This document shows positions 1 through 7,890 of a stretch of 35,180 nt of DNA, one piece after another. Made by a program: the position numbers and the translations under genes. The stretch's first letter is position 1. Every line of letters begins with the position of its first letter. Below the pieces are notes generated by a model. It did not search any database. It saw nothing but the letters and a program-made list of their open reading frames with translations, and was not told the origin of the DNA. Origin of the DNA: Clostridia bacterium (GTDB taxonomy: Bacteria; Bacillota; Clostridia; Christensenellales; Aristaeellaceae); contig JAFXDB010000099.1 in the NCBI GenBank assembly GCA_017516305.1, forward strand, positions 1-35,180, in the 5' to 3' direction.

Positions 1-1
1 C

Positions 2-223
2 AAGCGCATCCTGGGCAAGAGCTATCACGGCCGCGTGATCGAGACCAGCAGCACCTTTGCGGAGCTCCTCCTGGCGGAGAAGCACGTCGCGGTGGTTCCT
101 GGCAGCGCCTTCGAGGCCGAGGGCTTCTGCCGCCTCTCCTACGCGGTCTCCATGGATCAGTGCATGGAGGGCCTGCGCCGCATCGAAGAATTCGTTACCG
201 AACTAACCGACGCCCCCTGGTAA
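2..223 (+). CDS. Class I/II aminotransferase, C-terminal fragment
   Basis: The frame is open from the left edge to TAA at 221-223, so only the last 73 residues are present. The visible segment carries the pattern VPGSAF followed by a charged stretch and RLSYA, which is the C-terminal small-domain signature of PLP-dependent fold-type I aminotransferases of the aspartate/aromatic group. In this family that region holds the arginine that binds the substrate carboxylate, and the R of RLSYA fits. The PLP lysine lies outside the window. The substrate cannot be determined from this piece. The next gene follows after about 190 bases. Confidence 0.85.
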   Translation, partial: KRILGKSYHGRVIETSSTFAELLLAEKHVAVVPGSAFEAEGFCRLSYAVSMDQCMEGLRRIEEFVTELTDAPW

Positions 224-414
224 GCAGGCTGAGCCTGCACCCAGCTCGCGATGGGGTTGAGTTCCTTCGGATGATATTGCGCCCGCGAGGGGCTGGGCCA
301 GGCGTTGCGTGCGCAGTCGGCGGAGGGCCTCCTGCGCGGGCACGGCTCGCGGAGGGCGAGCCGCGCTGTATGCTGCGTGGAAATGAGAAAGAATAGAGAA
401 AAGGAGGCAGGAAG
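224..414 (+). other. Intergenic leader with hairpins
   Basis: This gap holds a short palindrome at 224-238 (GCAGGC, 3-base loop, GCCTGC) and an 8-bp perfect hairpin at 343-363 (CGGCTCGC / GCGAGCCG). Neither is followed by a T run, so they are not standard terminators. I see no convincing promoter. A strong ribosome site (AAAGGAGG) lies just before the ATG at 415. Confidence 0.4.
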
Positions 415-1809
415 ATGCTGAAGTTTGACGAGAAGCAAAACCTGCTGATGCAGGCACGTTATCAGTATGAGCTGCAGGATGTGGCAGAGCCCAACCTGTA
501 CCGGGAGGTCTTCGATTATGAATCCGTCCCGAAAATTGCATTCAACATGCGCCATGTGCCGCCGGATATGCCGGAGGAGATCTGGATGACGGACACGACC
601 TTCCGTGATGGTCAGCAGTCCGTCAGCCCCTTCACGGTGGATCAGATCGTGCACCTGTTCAAGCTTCTCAATCGCCTGGGCGGCCCCAAGGGACTGGTGC
701 GCCAGTCGGAGTTTTTCGTTTACACGGAGAAGGATCGCCAGGCGCTGCATGCCTGTCAGGATCTGGGACTGAAGTTCCCGGAGATCACCACCTGGATCCG
801 TGCCAACGAAAAGGATTTTGACCTGGTGAAGAACGAGGGCATCCAGGAGACCGGCATTCTCGTCTCCTGCTCTGACTACCACATCTTCAACAAGATGCAC
901 CTGACCCGCGCCAAGGCCCGCGACAAGTACCTGGGCGTCATCAAGTCCGCGCTGGCGCAGGGGATCAAGCCCCGCTGCCACTTTGAGGACATCACCCGCG
1001 CGGACTTTTACGGCTTCGTGCTGCCCTTTGCTGAGGAGCTGATGAAGCTGGGCGAGGAGGCGGGCATCCCCATCAAGATCCGTGCCTGCGACACCATGGG
1101 TTATGGCGTGTCCTACTACGGCGCGGCGACCCCCCGCAGCGTTCCCGGCATCATCTACGGCCTGCGCCATTATGCCCATGTGCCCTCCGATATGCTGGAG
1201 TGGCATGGTCACAATGACTTCTACAAGGTCGTGAGCAACGCGGGAACGGCCTGGCTCTACGGCTGCTCCTCCATCAACTGCTCCATCCTGGGCATCGGCG
1301 AGCGCACCGGCAACTGTCCCCTGGAGGCCATGGCCATTGAGTACGCGTCCCTGCGCGGCACCACCGACGGCATGGATCTGTCTGCCATCACCGACATGGC
1401 GGATTACATGGAGCGCGAGATCGGCCTGGAGATCAGCCCCCGTCAGCCCTTTGTCGGCCGTCACTTCAATGTCACCCGCGCCGGCATCCATGCCGACGGC
1501 CTGCTCAAGGACGAGGAGATCTACAACATCTTCAACACCGCCAAGATCCTCAACCGTCCTGCCCTGGTGGCCGTGGATGCGACCAGCGGCTTGGCGGGCG
1601 TGGCCCACTGGATGAACGGCTACTTCCGCCTGGACGGCGACCACGTCATCGACAAGAACGATCCCCTGGTTGTCGCCGTGCGCGCCATGGTGGCCGAGCA
1701 GTATGCCAACGGCCGCAACACCGTCATGGGCGACGAGGAACTGGAGATCATGACCCGCAACGCCGATATCGAGCGTTACGAGCGCCTCATCTTCCACAAG
1801 TCCCACTGA
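415..1809 (+). CDS. HMGL-like DRE-TIM synthase; possible Re-citrate synthase
   Basis: A 464-residue protein of the isopropylmalate/homocitrate/citramalate synthase superfamily, which condenses an acyl-CoA with a 2-oxo acid on a metal-containing TIM barrel. The signature TDTTFRDGQQ is at residues 59-68 (R64 and D65 are the conserved substrate and metal residues), and the metal site HGHND is at 264-268, followed by GIGERTGN. There is no room for the C-terminal LeuA regulatory domain. The DTTFRDGQQ variant (rather than DTTLRDGEQ) and the length fit the clostridial Re-citrate synthase branch, known from Clostridium kluyveri to be related to homocitrate synthase. That assignment is an inference; homocitrate or citramalate synthase remain possible. 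ATG 415 has an AAAGGAGG site upstream. A terminator follows. Confidence 0.8.
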   Translation: MLKFDEKQNLLMQARYQYELQDVAEPNLYREVFDYESVPKIAFNMRHVPPDMPEEIWMTDTTFRDGQQSVSPFTVDQIVHLFKLLNRLGGPKGLVRQSEFFVYTEKDRQALHACQDLGLKFPEITTWIRANEKDFDLVKNEGIQETGILVSCSDYHIFNKMHLTRAKARDKYLGVIKSALAQGIKPRCHFEDITRADFYGFVLPFAEELMKLGEEAGIPIKIRACDTMGYGVSYYGAATPRSVPGIIYGLRHYAHVPSDMLEWHGHNDFYKVVSNAGTAWLYGCSSINCSILGIGERTGNCPLEAMAIEYASLRGTTDGMDLSAITDMADYMEREIGLEISPRQPFVGRHFNVTRAGIHADGLLKDEEIYNIFNTAKILNRPALVAVDATSGLAGVAHWMNGYFRLDGDHVIDKNDPLVVAVRAMVAEQYANGRNTVMGDEELEIMTRNADIERYERLIFHKSH

Positions 1810-1821
1810 TATTGCCTTCAT

Positions 1822-1852
1822 GCGTCCCCGGTTTGCCGGGGGCGCTTTTTTT
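1822..1852 (+). terminator. Intrinsic terminator after the synthase gene
   Basis: A 10-bp GC-rich stem (1822-1831 with 1836-1845, one G-U pair) is followed by seven T residues. It separates the synthase gene from the next promoter. Confidence 0.9.
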
Positions 1853-1861
1853 GCTGAGGTC

Positions 1862-1890
1862 TTGCAAATCCTGATGAAAAACGGTATACT
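1862..1890 (+). promoter_or_regulatory. Sigma-A promoter for the GH105 gene
   Basis: TTGCAA at 1862-1867, a 17-base spacer, and TATACT at 1885-1890. It lies 42 bases before the start codon at 1933, with AAGGAGG at 1916-1922. Confidence 0.8.
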
Positions 1891-1932
1891 GTTGGTAGTG
1901 CTTACAATGCCCGATAAGGAGGCGCCCGACCC

Positions 1933-3072
1933 ATGAATATCATCGAACGCTATGTGGAACGCATGATGGCCGAGTCCACGCCCGAACGTCCCCTGTGGAA
2001 CATCGAGAAGATCAAGGAGGGGAAGGTCAACGGCTGGAATTACATCGACGGCTGTATGATGATCGCCCTGCTGAACCTGCACCGCATCACCGGAGAGGAT
2101 CGGTATTATACCTTCGCCGAGCGTTTCCTTGACCACTATGTTTTTGAGGACGGCAGCCTGCGCGGCTTCAAGGAGGCGGACTACAACCTCGACAACATCT
2201 GCGAGGGCCGCGTGCTCTTTGACGTGTACCGCATGAGTGGGAAGGAGAAGTACCGCAAGGCCATCGATACCCTGTATGGGCAGATCCAGCGCCAGCCCCG
2301 CACTCATGAGGGCAGCTTCTGGCACAAGGCCATCTACCCCAACCAGGTCTGGCTGGATGGCCTGTACATGGCGCAGGTGTTTTATGCCCGCTATACCATG
2401 GAATATGAAAACGGCGCGCATGTGGAGGATATCCGCCGCCAGTTCATGACCGTCCGGGAGCGCATGCACGATGCGGAGACGGGCCTGTACCGTCACGGCT
2501 ATGACGCCAGCAAAACGGCCTTCTGGGCCGATCCTGTGACCGGCTGCTCCAGGAATCCCTGGCTGCGCAGCCTGGGCTGGTTTTCTGCCGCGCTCATTGA
2601 TGTCACGGCGGAAATCGACGACGCCTCCTTCCGTGCCGATATGACGGTTCTGGCCCGCGAGCTGGCTCAGAGCCTGCTGTCCTACATTGATACGGATGCG
2701 CATATGCTCTGGCAGGTGCCCAACCAGCCCGGCCGCGAGGGGAACTACCCGGAAACCAGCGGCTCGGCAATGGTGGCGTATTTCTACCTGAAGGGCGCGC
2801 GCCTGGGGCTGCTGGATGCGCAGTATGCCCAGGTGGGTGCGCGGATCTTCCATGCTATCTGCGCCCGTTACCTCTCCGAGACCGACGGCAAGCTGAACCT
2901 GGGCGGCATCTGCCTGGTGGCGGGCCTGGGCCCGGAGAACAACCGCCGCCGCGACGGCTCCTACGAGTACTACATCTCCGAGCCCGTAGTGGAGAACGAC
3001 GCCAAGGGCCTGGCCCCCTTCCTGATGTGCTACACGGAGCTGCTGCTGGGCGGCATACCCCTGGAAATCTGA
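1933..3072 (+). CDS. GH105 unsaturated rhamnogalacturonyl hydrolase
   Basis: A 379-residue protein of the YteR/YesR family (GH105, alpha/alpha six-barrel). These enzymes remove the unsaturated galacturonyl residue from oligosaccharides left by pectate or rhamnogalacturonan lyases. The segment WLDGLYM places D142 where YteR has its catalytic Asp143, and LRSLGWF matches the conserved substrate-binding stretch. No signal peptide is present, so it is expected in the cytoplasm acting on imported oligosaccharides. The start is fixed by AAGGAGG with 10-base spacing and its own promoter. It stands alone between terminators. A GH43 arabinosidase at 10849 is a possible functional partner in side-chain pectin breakdown. 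Confidence 0.9.
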   Translation: MNIIERYVERMMAESTPERPLWNIEKIKEGKVNGWNYIDGCMMIALLNLHRITGEDRYYTFAERFLDHYVFEDGSLRGFKEADYNLDNICEGRVLFDVYRMSGKEKYRKAIDTLYGQIQRQPRTHEGSFWHKAIYPNQVWLDGLYMAQVFYARYTMEYENGAHVEDIRRQFMTVRERMHDAETGLYRHGYDASKTAFWADPVTGCSRNPWLRSLGWFSAALIDVTAEIDDASFRADMTVLARELAQSLLSYIDTDAHMLWQVPNQPGREGNYPETSGSAMVAYFYLKGARLGLLDAQYAQVGARIFHAICARYLSETDGKLNLGGICLVAGLGPENNRRRDGSYEYYISEPVVENDAKGLAPFLMCYTELLLGGIPLEI

Positions 3073-3200
3073 CGCGATGTGCGGCAGAATGGCGGTTCCC
3101 GGAGAGCTGCGTCAGGGCGCCCGAAGGGGATCGGGCGCAGGGGCGCGTTCCGGTAAACAACTGTACTTATGCATGGCCTTTCATATGGGACTGCTGAAAG

Positions 3201-3232
3201 CACACAACACGCAGCCTGGTGTTGTGTGTTTT
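3201..3232 (+). terminator. Intrinsic terminator
   Basis: Perfect 10-bp stem CACACAACAC / GTGTTGTGTG (3201-3210 with 3219-3228), an 8-base loop, then TTTT. It terminates transcription from the GH105 gene. Confidence 0.85.
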
Positions 3233-3393
3233 AATATGGCATCTTGTTTTTCGGCTCTGTTTCTGAAATAATTCAAAAAAGAAGATATCCGATATTTCCC
3301 GGAAGGGGTTGACATATATGAGGATGCCTGGCAGATCAGCAGAACAGAGCAGGATAACGGCGCCTGTTTGTCGCCCTTTGATTAAAAACAATC

Positions 3394-3440
3394 AGGCGTA
3401 TTTCGTCTGCCATCAAGCGGCGGGCGGGATACGCCTTTTT
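3394..3440 (+). terminator. Terminator-like hairpin upstream of the remnant
   Basis: An 8-bp outer stem AGGCGTAT / ATACGCCT (3394-3401 with 3429-3436) encloses a second GC-rich pairing and ends in a T run. It lies within an open frame, which argues that the N-terminal part of that frame is not coding. Confidence 0.5.
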
Positions 3441-3454
3441 GCTTTCCTTTCACC

Positions 3455-3680
3455 GGCTGAGGGCTATATCCTGGATACCGTGACCGTTGTGGGTGACAGT
3501 GGAACGGAATACGAATTCGATTACTACGACAACAGCTTCAGGATGCCTGAGGAGAATGTCACCATTCATGTGACGTTCAAGGAGTGGAGCGACATCGACA
3601 ACCAGTTGACATTCGTCATCATCTGTAACGGGGAAAAGATTGCAGACGGCGCAACCGTCTCGGATGGTGACACGCTGTAA
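3455..3680 (+). pseudogene. Remnant of a bacterial repeat-domain surface protein
   Basis: About 75 codons in frame up to TAA at 3678. The peptide has the pattern of an InlB B-repeat / bacterial repeat domain: EGYILDTV, then DSGTEYEF, then FRMPEENVTIHVTF. These beta-rich modules are normally found in multiples in large exported proteins. Here there is one module, no signal peptide, no anchor, and the upstream frame runs through a terminator-like hairpin with unrelated peptide. I read it as the tail of a deleted gene, still followed by an intact terminator. A short real protein starting at an upstream ATG (3309 or 3318) is less likely. Confidence 0.6.
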
Positions 3681-3685
3681 CGTTA

Positions 3686-3725
3686 CCCCCTTATGTAGTT
3701 ATTATCCTACATAAGGGGGCTTTTT
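3686..3725 (+). terminator. Strong intrinsic terminator
   Basis: Perfect 13-bp stem (3686-3698 with 3707-3719; CCCCCTTATGTAG and its complement), 8-base loop, then five T residues. It closes the surface-protein remnant and insulates the toxin-antitoxin pair. Confidence 0.93.
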
Positions 3726-3792
3726 GTCTATTGTCCGTTTTTACTGGTTCGGTTCACAATTCCGGTCTGGCTTTTTCGTTATTATTTTCCTG

Positions 3793-3821
3793 TTGACAAT
3801 CGGATAAAATCTGGATAAAAT
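3793..3821 (+). promoter_or_regulatory. Toxin-antitoxin promoter with overlapping direct repeats
   Basis: TTGACA (3793-3798), a 17-base spacer and TAAAAT (3816-3821). Two identical GGATAAAAT repeats (3802-3810 and 3813-3821) sit in the spacer and -10 box, 11 bases (one helical turn) apart. This is a plausible operator for autorepression by the antitoxin, alone or with its toxin; that role is inferred. Confidence 0.8.
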
Positions 3822-3850
3822 ATTGATAGAAAATGAAGGAGGCTGATTTT

Positions 3851-4120
3851 ATGATCAATATTCGCCCTGTATCCGACCTGCGCAACAAGTACCCCGAGAT
3901 CGAGGAGCAGGTGAAGCGTGACGGCCCGGTGTTCCTGACCAAGAACGGCTACGGCTCCATGGTGGTGATGACGGTGGAGCAGTATTCCGCCCTGACCGAT
4001 GAGGTGGAGATGAAGCTGGATGAGATCGAAAAAGCGGCTGCATCGACAGATGTACGCTATACGTTGGATGAAGCGTTCGACCTGGTGAGGGCACGGCACT
4101 ATGAAAAGCAAGCACTATGA
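3851..4120 (+). CDS. Type II antitoxin, Phd/YefM family
   Basis: An 89-residue protein beginning MINIRPVSDLRNKY, with FLTKNGYGSMVVM and MTVEQY, the DNA-binding N-terminal domain of Phd/YefM antitoxins. The C-terminal part is helical and charged, as expected for the toxin-neutralising tail. I chose ATG 3851 because GAAGGAGG lies 8 bases upstream; an in-frame ATG at 3833 overlaps that ribosome site. The gene overlaps the toxin start by 20 bases, so the two are translationally coupled. Expected role: DNA-binding autorepressor that neutralises the RelE/ParE toxin next to it. Confidence 0.9.
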   Translation: MINIRPVSDLRNKYPEIEEQVKRDGPVFLTKNGYGSMVVMTVEQYSALTDEVEMKLDEIEKAAASTDVRYTLDEAFDLVRARHYEKQAL

Positions 4121-4415
4121 GATCAGAGTTCTACCGCTCTTTGTAAGTGAACTGCAGGAGATCCTGGAGTACATCGAATATCATCTCCGTAATCCGCAGG
4201 CGGCCCACGAGCTTGAACAACGGGTATATGACGCCATTGTGGCAAGATCGTCCTGTGCAGAGGCCTTTGAGCCTTACCAGTCCAAATTTGCCCGTCAATA
4301 CACATTCTACCGGATCTATGTCAAGCATTACACCATCTTTTACACCGTTATCGGGGATGTCATGGAAGTACAGAGTATCGTTTACGCAAAGCGGAATGTG
4401 CAAGACATCCTTTGA
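4101..4415 (+). CDS. Type II toxin, RelE/ParE superfamily
   Basis: A 104-residue basic protein. The N-terminal half has an alpha-helical hairpin (residues about 12-50), followed by the beta-sheet with YTFYRIYVKHY and YTVIGDVMEVQSIVYAKRN, typical of the RelE/ParE fold. RelE-type members cut mRNA on the ribosome and ParE-type members poison gyrase; the sequence seen here does not decide which. The partner antitoxin is directly upstream and overlapping. The pair is bounded by terminators on both sides, consistent with a mobile or stabilising cassette. Confidence 0.88.
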   Translation: MKSKHYEIRVLPLFVSELQEILEYIEYHLRNPQAAHELEQRVYDAIVARSSCAEAFEPYQSKFARQYTFYRIYVKHYTIFYTVIGDVMEVQSIVYAKRNVQDIL

Positions 4416-4424
4416 GATATCCAC

Positions 4425-4450
4425 GGAGCCTCCGCGCGGGGCTCCTTTTT
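4425..4450 (+). terminator. Terminator after the toxin-antitoxin pair
   Basis: GGAGCC (4425-4430) pairs with GGCTCC (4440-4445) across a GC-rich loop and is followed by TTTTT. Confidence 0.85.
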
Positions 4451-4566
4451 CATGGGATTCTAATCGTCCCCCGCAGGAAATTCTGCCTGCATTGTCGAAT
4501 CATGTTTGTTACAGCCATATCATCACCGCCCAACGGGCGAATACGCGAAAAGGAGTTGACCCATAT

Positions 4567-7440
4567 ATGTCCCTGACTGCTGGCATGAAGCTGCACGGCT
4601 TCACTGTTGACCGCGTCCGCCAGGTCGCGGAGCTCAGCGCAAACCTGGTCGAAATGTCCCATGACAAGACCGGCGCGCAGCTGTGCTGGGTGGATAACGG
4701 CGAAAGCAACAAGCTGTTCTCCATCGCCTTCAAGACCCTGCCGGAGGATTCCACTGGCGTGTTCCATATCCTGGAGCACTCCGTCCTGTGCGGCAGCGAC
4801 AAGTACCCGGTGAAGGAGCCCTTCGTGGAGCTGCTCAAGTCCTCCATGAACACGTTCCTGAACGCCATGACCTTCCCGGACAAGACCATGTACCCCGTGT
4901 CCAGCCGCAACGAGCAGGACTTCATGAACCTGACCGAGGTGTATCTGGACGCCGTCTTTGCCCCTGCCATCCGCACCAACCCGAACATCTTCTACCAGGA
5001 GGGCTGGCATGTTGAGATGGAAAACGCGGACAGCACCCCCACCTACAAGGGCGTGGTGTTCAACGAGATGAAGGGCGCCATGTCCTCTGTGGACGAGGTC
5101 ATCATGGAGGGCATGCTGGCGGCGGCCTATCCCGATACCTGCTACGGCTACAACTCCGGCGGCGACCCCCGCGTCATCCCCGAGCTGACCTACGAAAAGT
5201 ACATGTCCATGTACAACCGCTACTATCACCCCTCCAACAGCCGCATCTGGCTGGATGGTGCGGTGCCGCTGGATCGGGTGCTGGAGATGATCGACGGCTA
5301 TCTCTCCCGCTTTGAGCGCTCGGACGAGAAGCATGTTATCGCCATGCAGACCCCCCGGGCGGTGGAAAAGACCCAGTACTACGAGGTTTCCGAGGCGGAC
5401 GGCACGGACAACAAGGCCATGCTGTCCCTGGGCAAGATCATCGGCACCTGGCAGGATGTGAACCGCTGCTATGCCGCGGACGTGCTGGCGGACGCCATCG
5501 CCGGCAGCAACGAGGCGCCGCTGAAGCGCGCCGTCCTGGCCGCGGGCCTGTGCCAGGACATGTCCATGGATATCGAGACCTCCATTGCCCAGCCCGGCAT
5601 GATGCTGACCGTCAAGAACATCGACCCCGCCAATGCCCCTGCCATCCGCGAGCTGATCCGCAAAACGGCCATGGAGCTGTGCGAGAAGGGCATCGACAAG
5701 GCTGACCTGATGGCCTCCATCAACCGTTACGAATTCCGCCTGCGCGAGCCCAACGAGCCCGCGGGCCTGATGCGCTGCATCATGGCGCTCAACACCTGGC
5801 TGCACGACGGCGACCCGCTGACCTACCTGGTGTATGACGAGGCCTTTGCGGCCCTGCGCGCGATGGTGGAGGACGGCTGCTTTGAGAAGCTCCTGTACGA
5901 CCTGCTGGTGAAGGAGGACGACCTGGTCGTTCTGCACACGCTGCCCTCCACCACCCTGGGCGAGGAGCTGCGCGCCGAGGAGGCCGCGAAGCTGGCTGCC
6001 CTTTCTGCCGCCTGGACGGAGGAGGAGAAGGCTGCTGTGCTGGCCATGAACGAGAAGCTCCATGCCTGGCAGCAGACCCCCGATTCCCCCGAACAGCTGG
6101 AAACCCTGCCCGTCCTTGACCTGTCCGAGGTCAGCCCCGACCCGATGCTGCTGCACACCGAGGAGAACGTGGTGGACGGCGTGACGGTGCTGTACCACAA
6201 GGCGGCCACCAGCGGCATTGTCCACCTGAATTACTACTTCCGCCTGACGGACTGCACGCTGGAGGAGCTGACGGCTCTGCGCGAGCTGGGAACGCTCCTG
6301 GGCAAGCTCCCTACCAAGAAGCATTCCGCCGCGGAGCTGCAGCAGACCGTGAAGCTCCACCTGGGCCGCCTGAGCTTCGGCGTGGAGAACAAGGACAAGG
6401 CCGGACGCACCGACGTGACCATGCCCGTGCTGCGCGTGGTCTGCTCCGCCATGGCGGACAAGGTCGATCTGGCGAAGGAGCTGGTGCACGAGATCCTCAC
6501 TGAGACCGACTTCACCCAGCTGGACAAGATCCGCGCCATCGTCATGCAGGAGAGCGAGCATGCCCGCCAGTACTGCATCATGGGCGGCCATGCGCTGGCC
6601 ATCAACGCAGCCCAGAGCCATTACAGCGCCGGTGGTGCGGTGGCCGAGGCCCTGCACGGCTACACCAATGTCCGCTACCGCCTGGATCTGGCGGCGAATT
6701 TCGACGAGAAGATCGGCGCGCATGTGGCTCTGCTGGAAGGTAAGCTGGCTGCGGCTGTCTGCAAGGCCCGTCTGGTGCTGTCCGTCACCGCCAATGAGCC
6801 CATCGACACGGCCCCCATCCTGGCGGATTACCCCGCCGGTACGCCCGTGGCGGAGACGGCGGTCTACACCTCCGCCGTGCCCATGAAGCAGGGCATCCGT
6901 ATTCCTGCGCAGATCGGCTACGGTGTGCTGGCCTCCGACCTGGGCCGCGAGTGGCATGCTTCCGCCTCCGTGGCGTCCAATATCCTGTCCCTGAGCTATC
7001 TGTGGAACGTCATCCGCGTGCAGGGCGGCGCCTATGGCTGCGGCCTGCGCATGCGGCGGGATGTGGTGCTGGCCTATTCCTACCGCGACCCCACCCCCGC
7101 CCGGAGCCTGACCATGTACCGTGAGGCGGCGGATTTCCTGCGCGCCTTTGTGGACTCCGGCGAGCGCATCGACAAGTTCGTCATCTCCACCGTCTCTGAG
7201 TTGGAACCCCTGATGAGCCCCCGCGACGAGGGCGCCGTGGCCGACGGCCGCTGGTTCTCCGGCAAGACCGAGGCCGACCTGCGCCGCGAGCGCGCCGAGA
7301 TCCTCTCCACCGACGGCCAGGCCCTGCTGGGCTGGTGTGACGCGCTGGAGCACATGGCGAAAACCGGCGCCGTCTGCGTCGTGGCCCACGACGAGGCCCT
7401 GAAGGCCTGTGAGGCGGAGAATCTGGAGATCGCTGAGTAA
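4567..7440 (+). CDS. M16C metallopeptidase (PreP/insulinase-like)
   Basis: A 957-residue protein, the length of presequence-protease (PreP) type M16C peptidases, which form a closed chamber from two homologous halves and degrade short unfolded peptides. The inverted zinc motif HxxEH is H67-I-L-E70-H71 in HILEHSVLCGS, and E167 in VVFNEMKG is at the spacing of the third zinc ligand. The second half carries the R/Y region in YGCGLRMRRD that closes the catalytic site in this family. No signal peptide is seen, so it should be cytoplasmic. The frame is open much further upstream, but ATG 4567 has AGGAG at 4551-4555 and begins the conserved region; the upstream frame overlaps the toxin gene. Confidence 0.93.
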   Translation: MSLTAGMKLHGFTVDRVRQVAELSANLVEMSHDKTGAQLCWVDNGESNKLFSIAFKTLPEDSTGVFHILEHSVLCGSDKYPVKEPFVELLKSSMNTFLNAMTFPDKTMYPVSSRNEQDFMNLTEVYLDAVFAPAIRTNPNIFYQEGWHVEMENADSTPTYKGVVFNEMKGAMSSVDEVIMEGMLAAAYPDTCYGYNSGGDPRVIPELTYEKYMSMYNRYYHPSNSRIWLDGAVPLDRVLEMIDGYLSRFERSDEKHVIAMQTPRAVEKTQYYEVSEADGTDNKAMLSLGKIIGTWQDVNRCYAADVLADAIAGSNEAPLKRAVLAAGLCQDMSMDIETSIAQPGMMLTVKNIDPANAPAIRELIRKTAMELCEKGIDKADLMASINRYEFRLREPNEPAGLMRCIMALNTWLHDGDPLTYLVYDEAFAALRAMVEDGCFEKLLYDLLVKEDDLVVLHTLPSTTLGEELRAEEAAKLAALSAAWTEEEKAAVLAMNEKLHAWQQTPDSPEQLETLPVLDLSEVSPDPMLLHTEENVVDGVTVLYHKAATSGIVHLNYYFRLTDCTLEELTALRELGTLLGKLPTKKHSAAELQQTVKLHLGRLSFGVENKDKAGRTDVTMPVLRVVCSAMADKVDLAKELVHEILTETDFTQLDKIRAIVMQESEHARQYCIMGGHALAINAAQSHYSAGGAVAEALHGYTNVRYRLDLAANFDEKIGAHVALLEGKLAAAVCKARLVLSVTANEPIDTAPILADYPAGTPVAETAVYTSAVPMKQGIRIPAQIGYGVLASDLGREWHASASVASNILSLSYLWNVIRVQGGAYGCGLRMRRDVVLAYSYRDPTPARSLTMYREAADFLRAFVDSGERIDKFVISTVSELEPLMSPRDEGAVADGRWFSGKTEADLRRERAEILSTDGQALLGWCDALEHMAKTGAVCVVAHDEALKACEAENLEIAE

Positions 7441-7469
7441 TCCCTGCGCTTCCGACTGAAATGAATATG

Positions 7470-7509
7470 GCCCCGCATGGCTCTGAGAAGGGCTGTGCGG
7501 GGCATTTTT
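7470..7509 (+). terminator. Terminator after the M16C peptidase
   Basis: GCCCCGCA (7470-7477) pairs with TGCGGGGC (7496-7503), with an inner GGC/GCT pairing, followed by ATTTTTG. Confidence 0.88.
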
Positions 7510-7550
7510 GTGTGCGGCGTGCTGCAATGGCTAACCATGCCAGGAGAACG

Positions 7551-7714
7551 CCCTCAGTCAGCTGCGCAGATCCCCCCAAGGGGCCCCTCTCAGTCAGCTT
7601 ACGCTGACAGCTCCCCCCAAGGGCCCCTCTCAGTCAGCTTGCGCTGACAGCTCCCCCCAAGGGCCCCTCTCAGTCAGCTTGCGCTGACAGCTCCCCCCAA
7701 GGGGGAGCCTTTTG
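7551..7714. repeat. Tandem copies of a dispersed hairpin repeat
   Basis: Three near-identical 40-bp units at 7581-7620, 7621-7660 and 7661-7700, preceded by a shorter diverged unit at 7551-7580 and closed by GGGGGAGCCTTTT. The core is CTCAGTCAGC, a short variable piece, GCTGACAGCTCCCCCC, AAGGG. AGTCAGC pairs with GCTGAC, and GCTCCCCC pairs with the closing GGGGGAGC, so an array can fold into serial hairpins. Related copies occur at 12462-12570, 22378-22421 and 24119-24161. The units have no protein-coding role here. Confidence 0.9.
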
Positions 7715-7825
7715 GAGTGCGTGCTTTGCAGCGGGTGCGGATGTGGGGGTGGGAATGATTGTCTCCCGGCCACTGGCAACCGTGGGGGGGACTTCCGCAA
7801 TCCGCGGGAAATTCGCCGTGTTCGC

Positions 7826-7854
7826 TTTCTTTTTTCCTGCCAGGGATGTACAAT
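7826..7854 (+). promoter_or_regulatory. Possible promoter for recQ
   Basis: TACAAT at 7849-7854 with a poor -35 match (TTTCTT) 17 bases upstream. It is the best candidate between the repeat array and the GTG at 7891. Confidence 0.3.
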
Positions 7855-7890
7855 GGGGGAGAAGTATTTGGATAAAAGGGGGGACAGGCT

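Larger units (their letters stand above)
3073..3454. other. Gene-free stretch with terminators
   Basis: No credible gene is seen. It contains a perfect 10-bp terminator for the GH105 gene (3201-3232) and a second terminator-like hairpin (3394-3440). TTGACA at 3310-3315 has no good -10 partner. Composition is less GC-rich than the flanking genes, which fits decayed or acquired DNA. Confidence 0.5.

Noticed and set aside
415..1809. 2-isopropylmalate synthase (LeuA)
   Set aside because: The protein lacks the C-terminal LeuA allosteric domain, has a different signature from DTTLRDGEQ, and no other leucine genes are adjacent.
157..2853. A minus-strand open frame of about 900 codons
   Set aside because: It is antisense to the synthase and GH105 genes, which have clear family motifs. 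Long stop-free antisense frames are expected in GC-rich genes, and its peptide is rich in Val/His/Gln/Arg without domain pattern.
3309..3454. N-terminal extension of the surface-protein remnant
   Set aside because: It passes through a terminator-like hairpin and lacks similarity to the domain or to a signal peptide.
4450..7527. A minus-strand open frame of about 1,000 codons
   Set aside because: It lies opposite the M16C peptidase, shows the same composition artefact, and has no ribosome site or domains.
7581..7700. Three 40-bp tandem units resembling a small CRISPR
   Set aside because: The units are directly adjacent with no unique spacers, and related single copies occur elsewhere; no cas genes are present.
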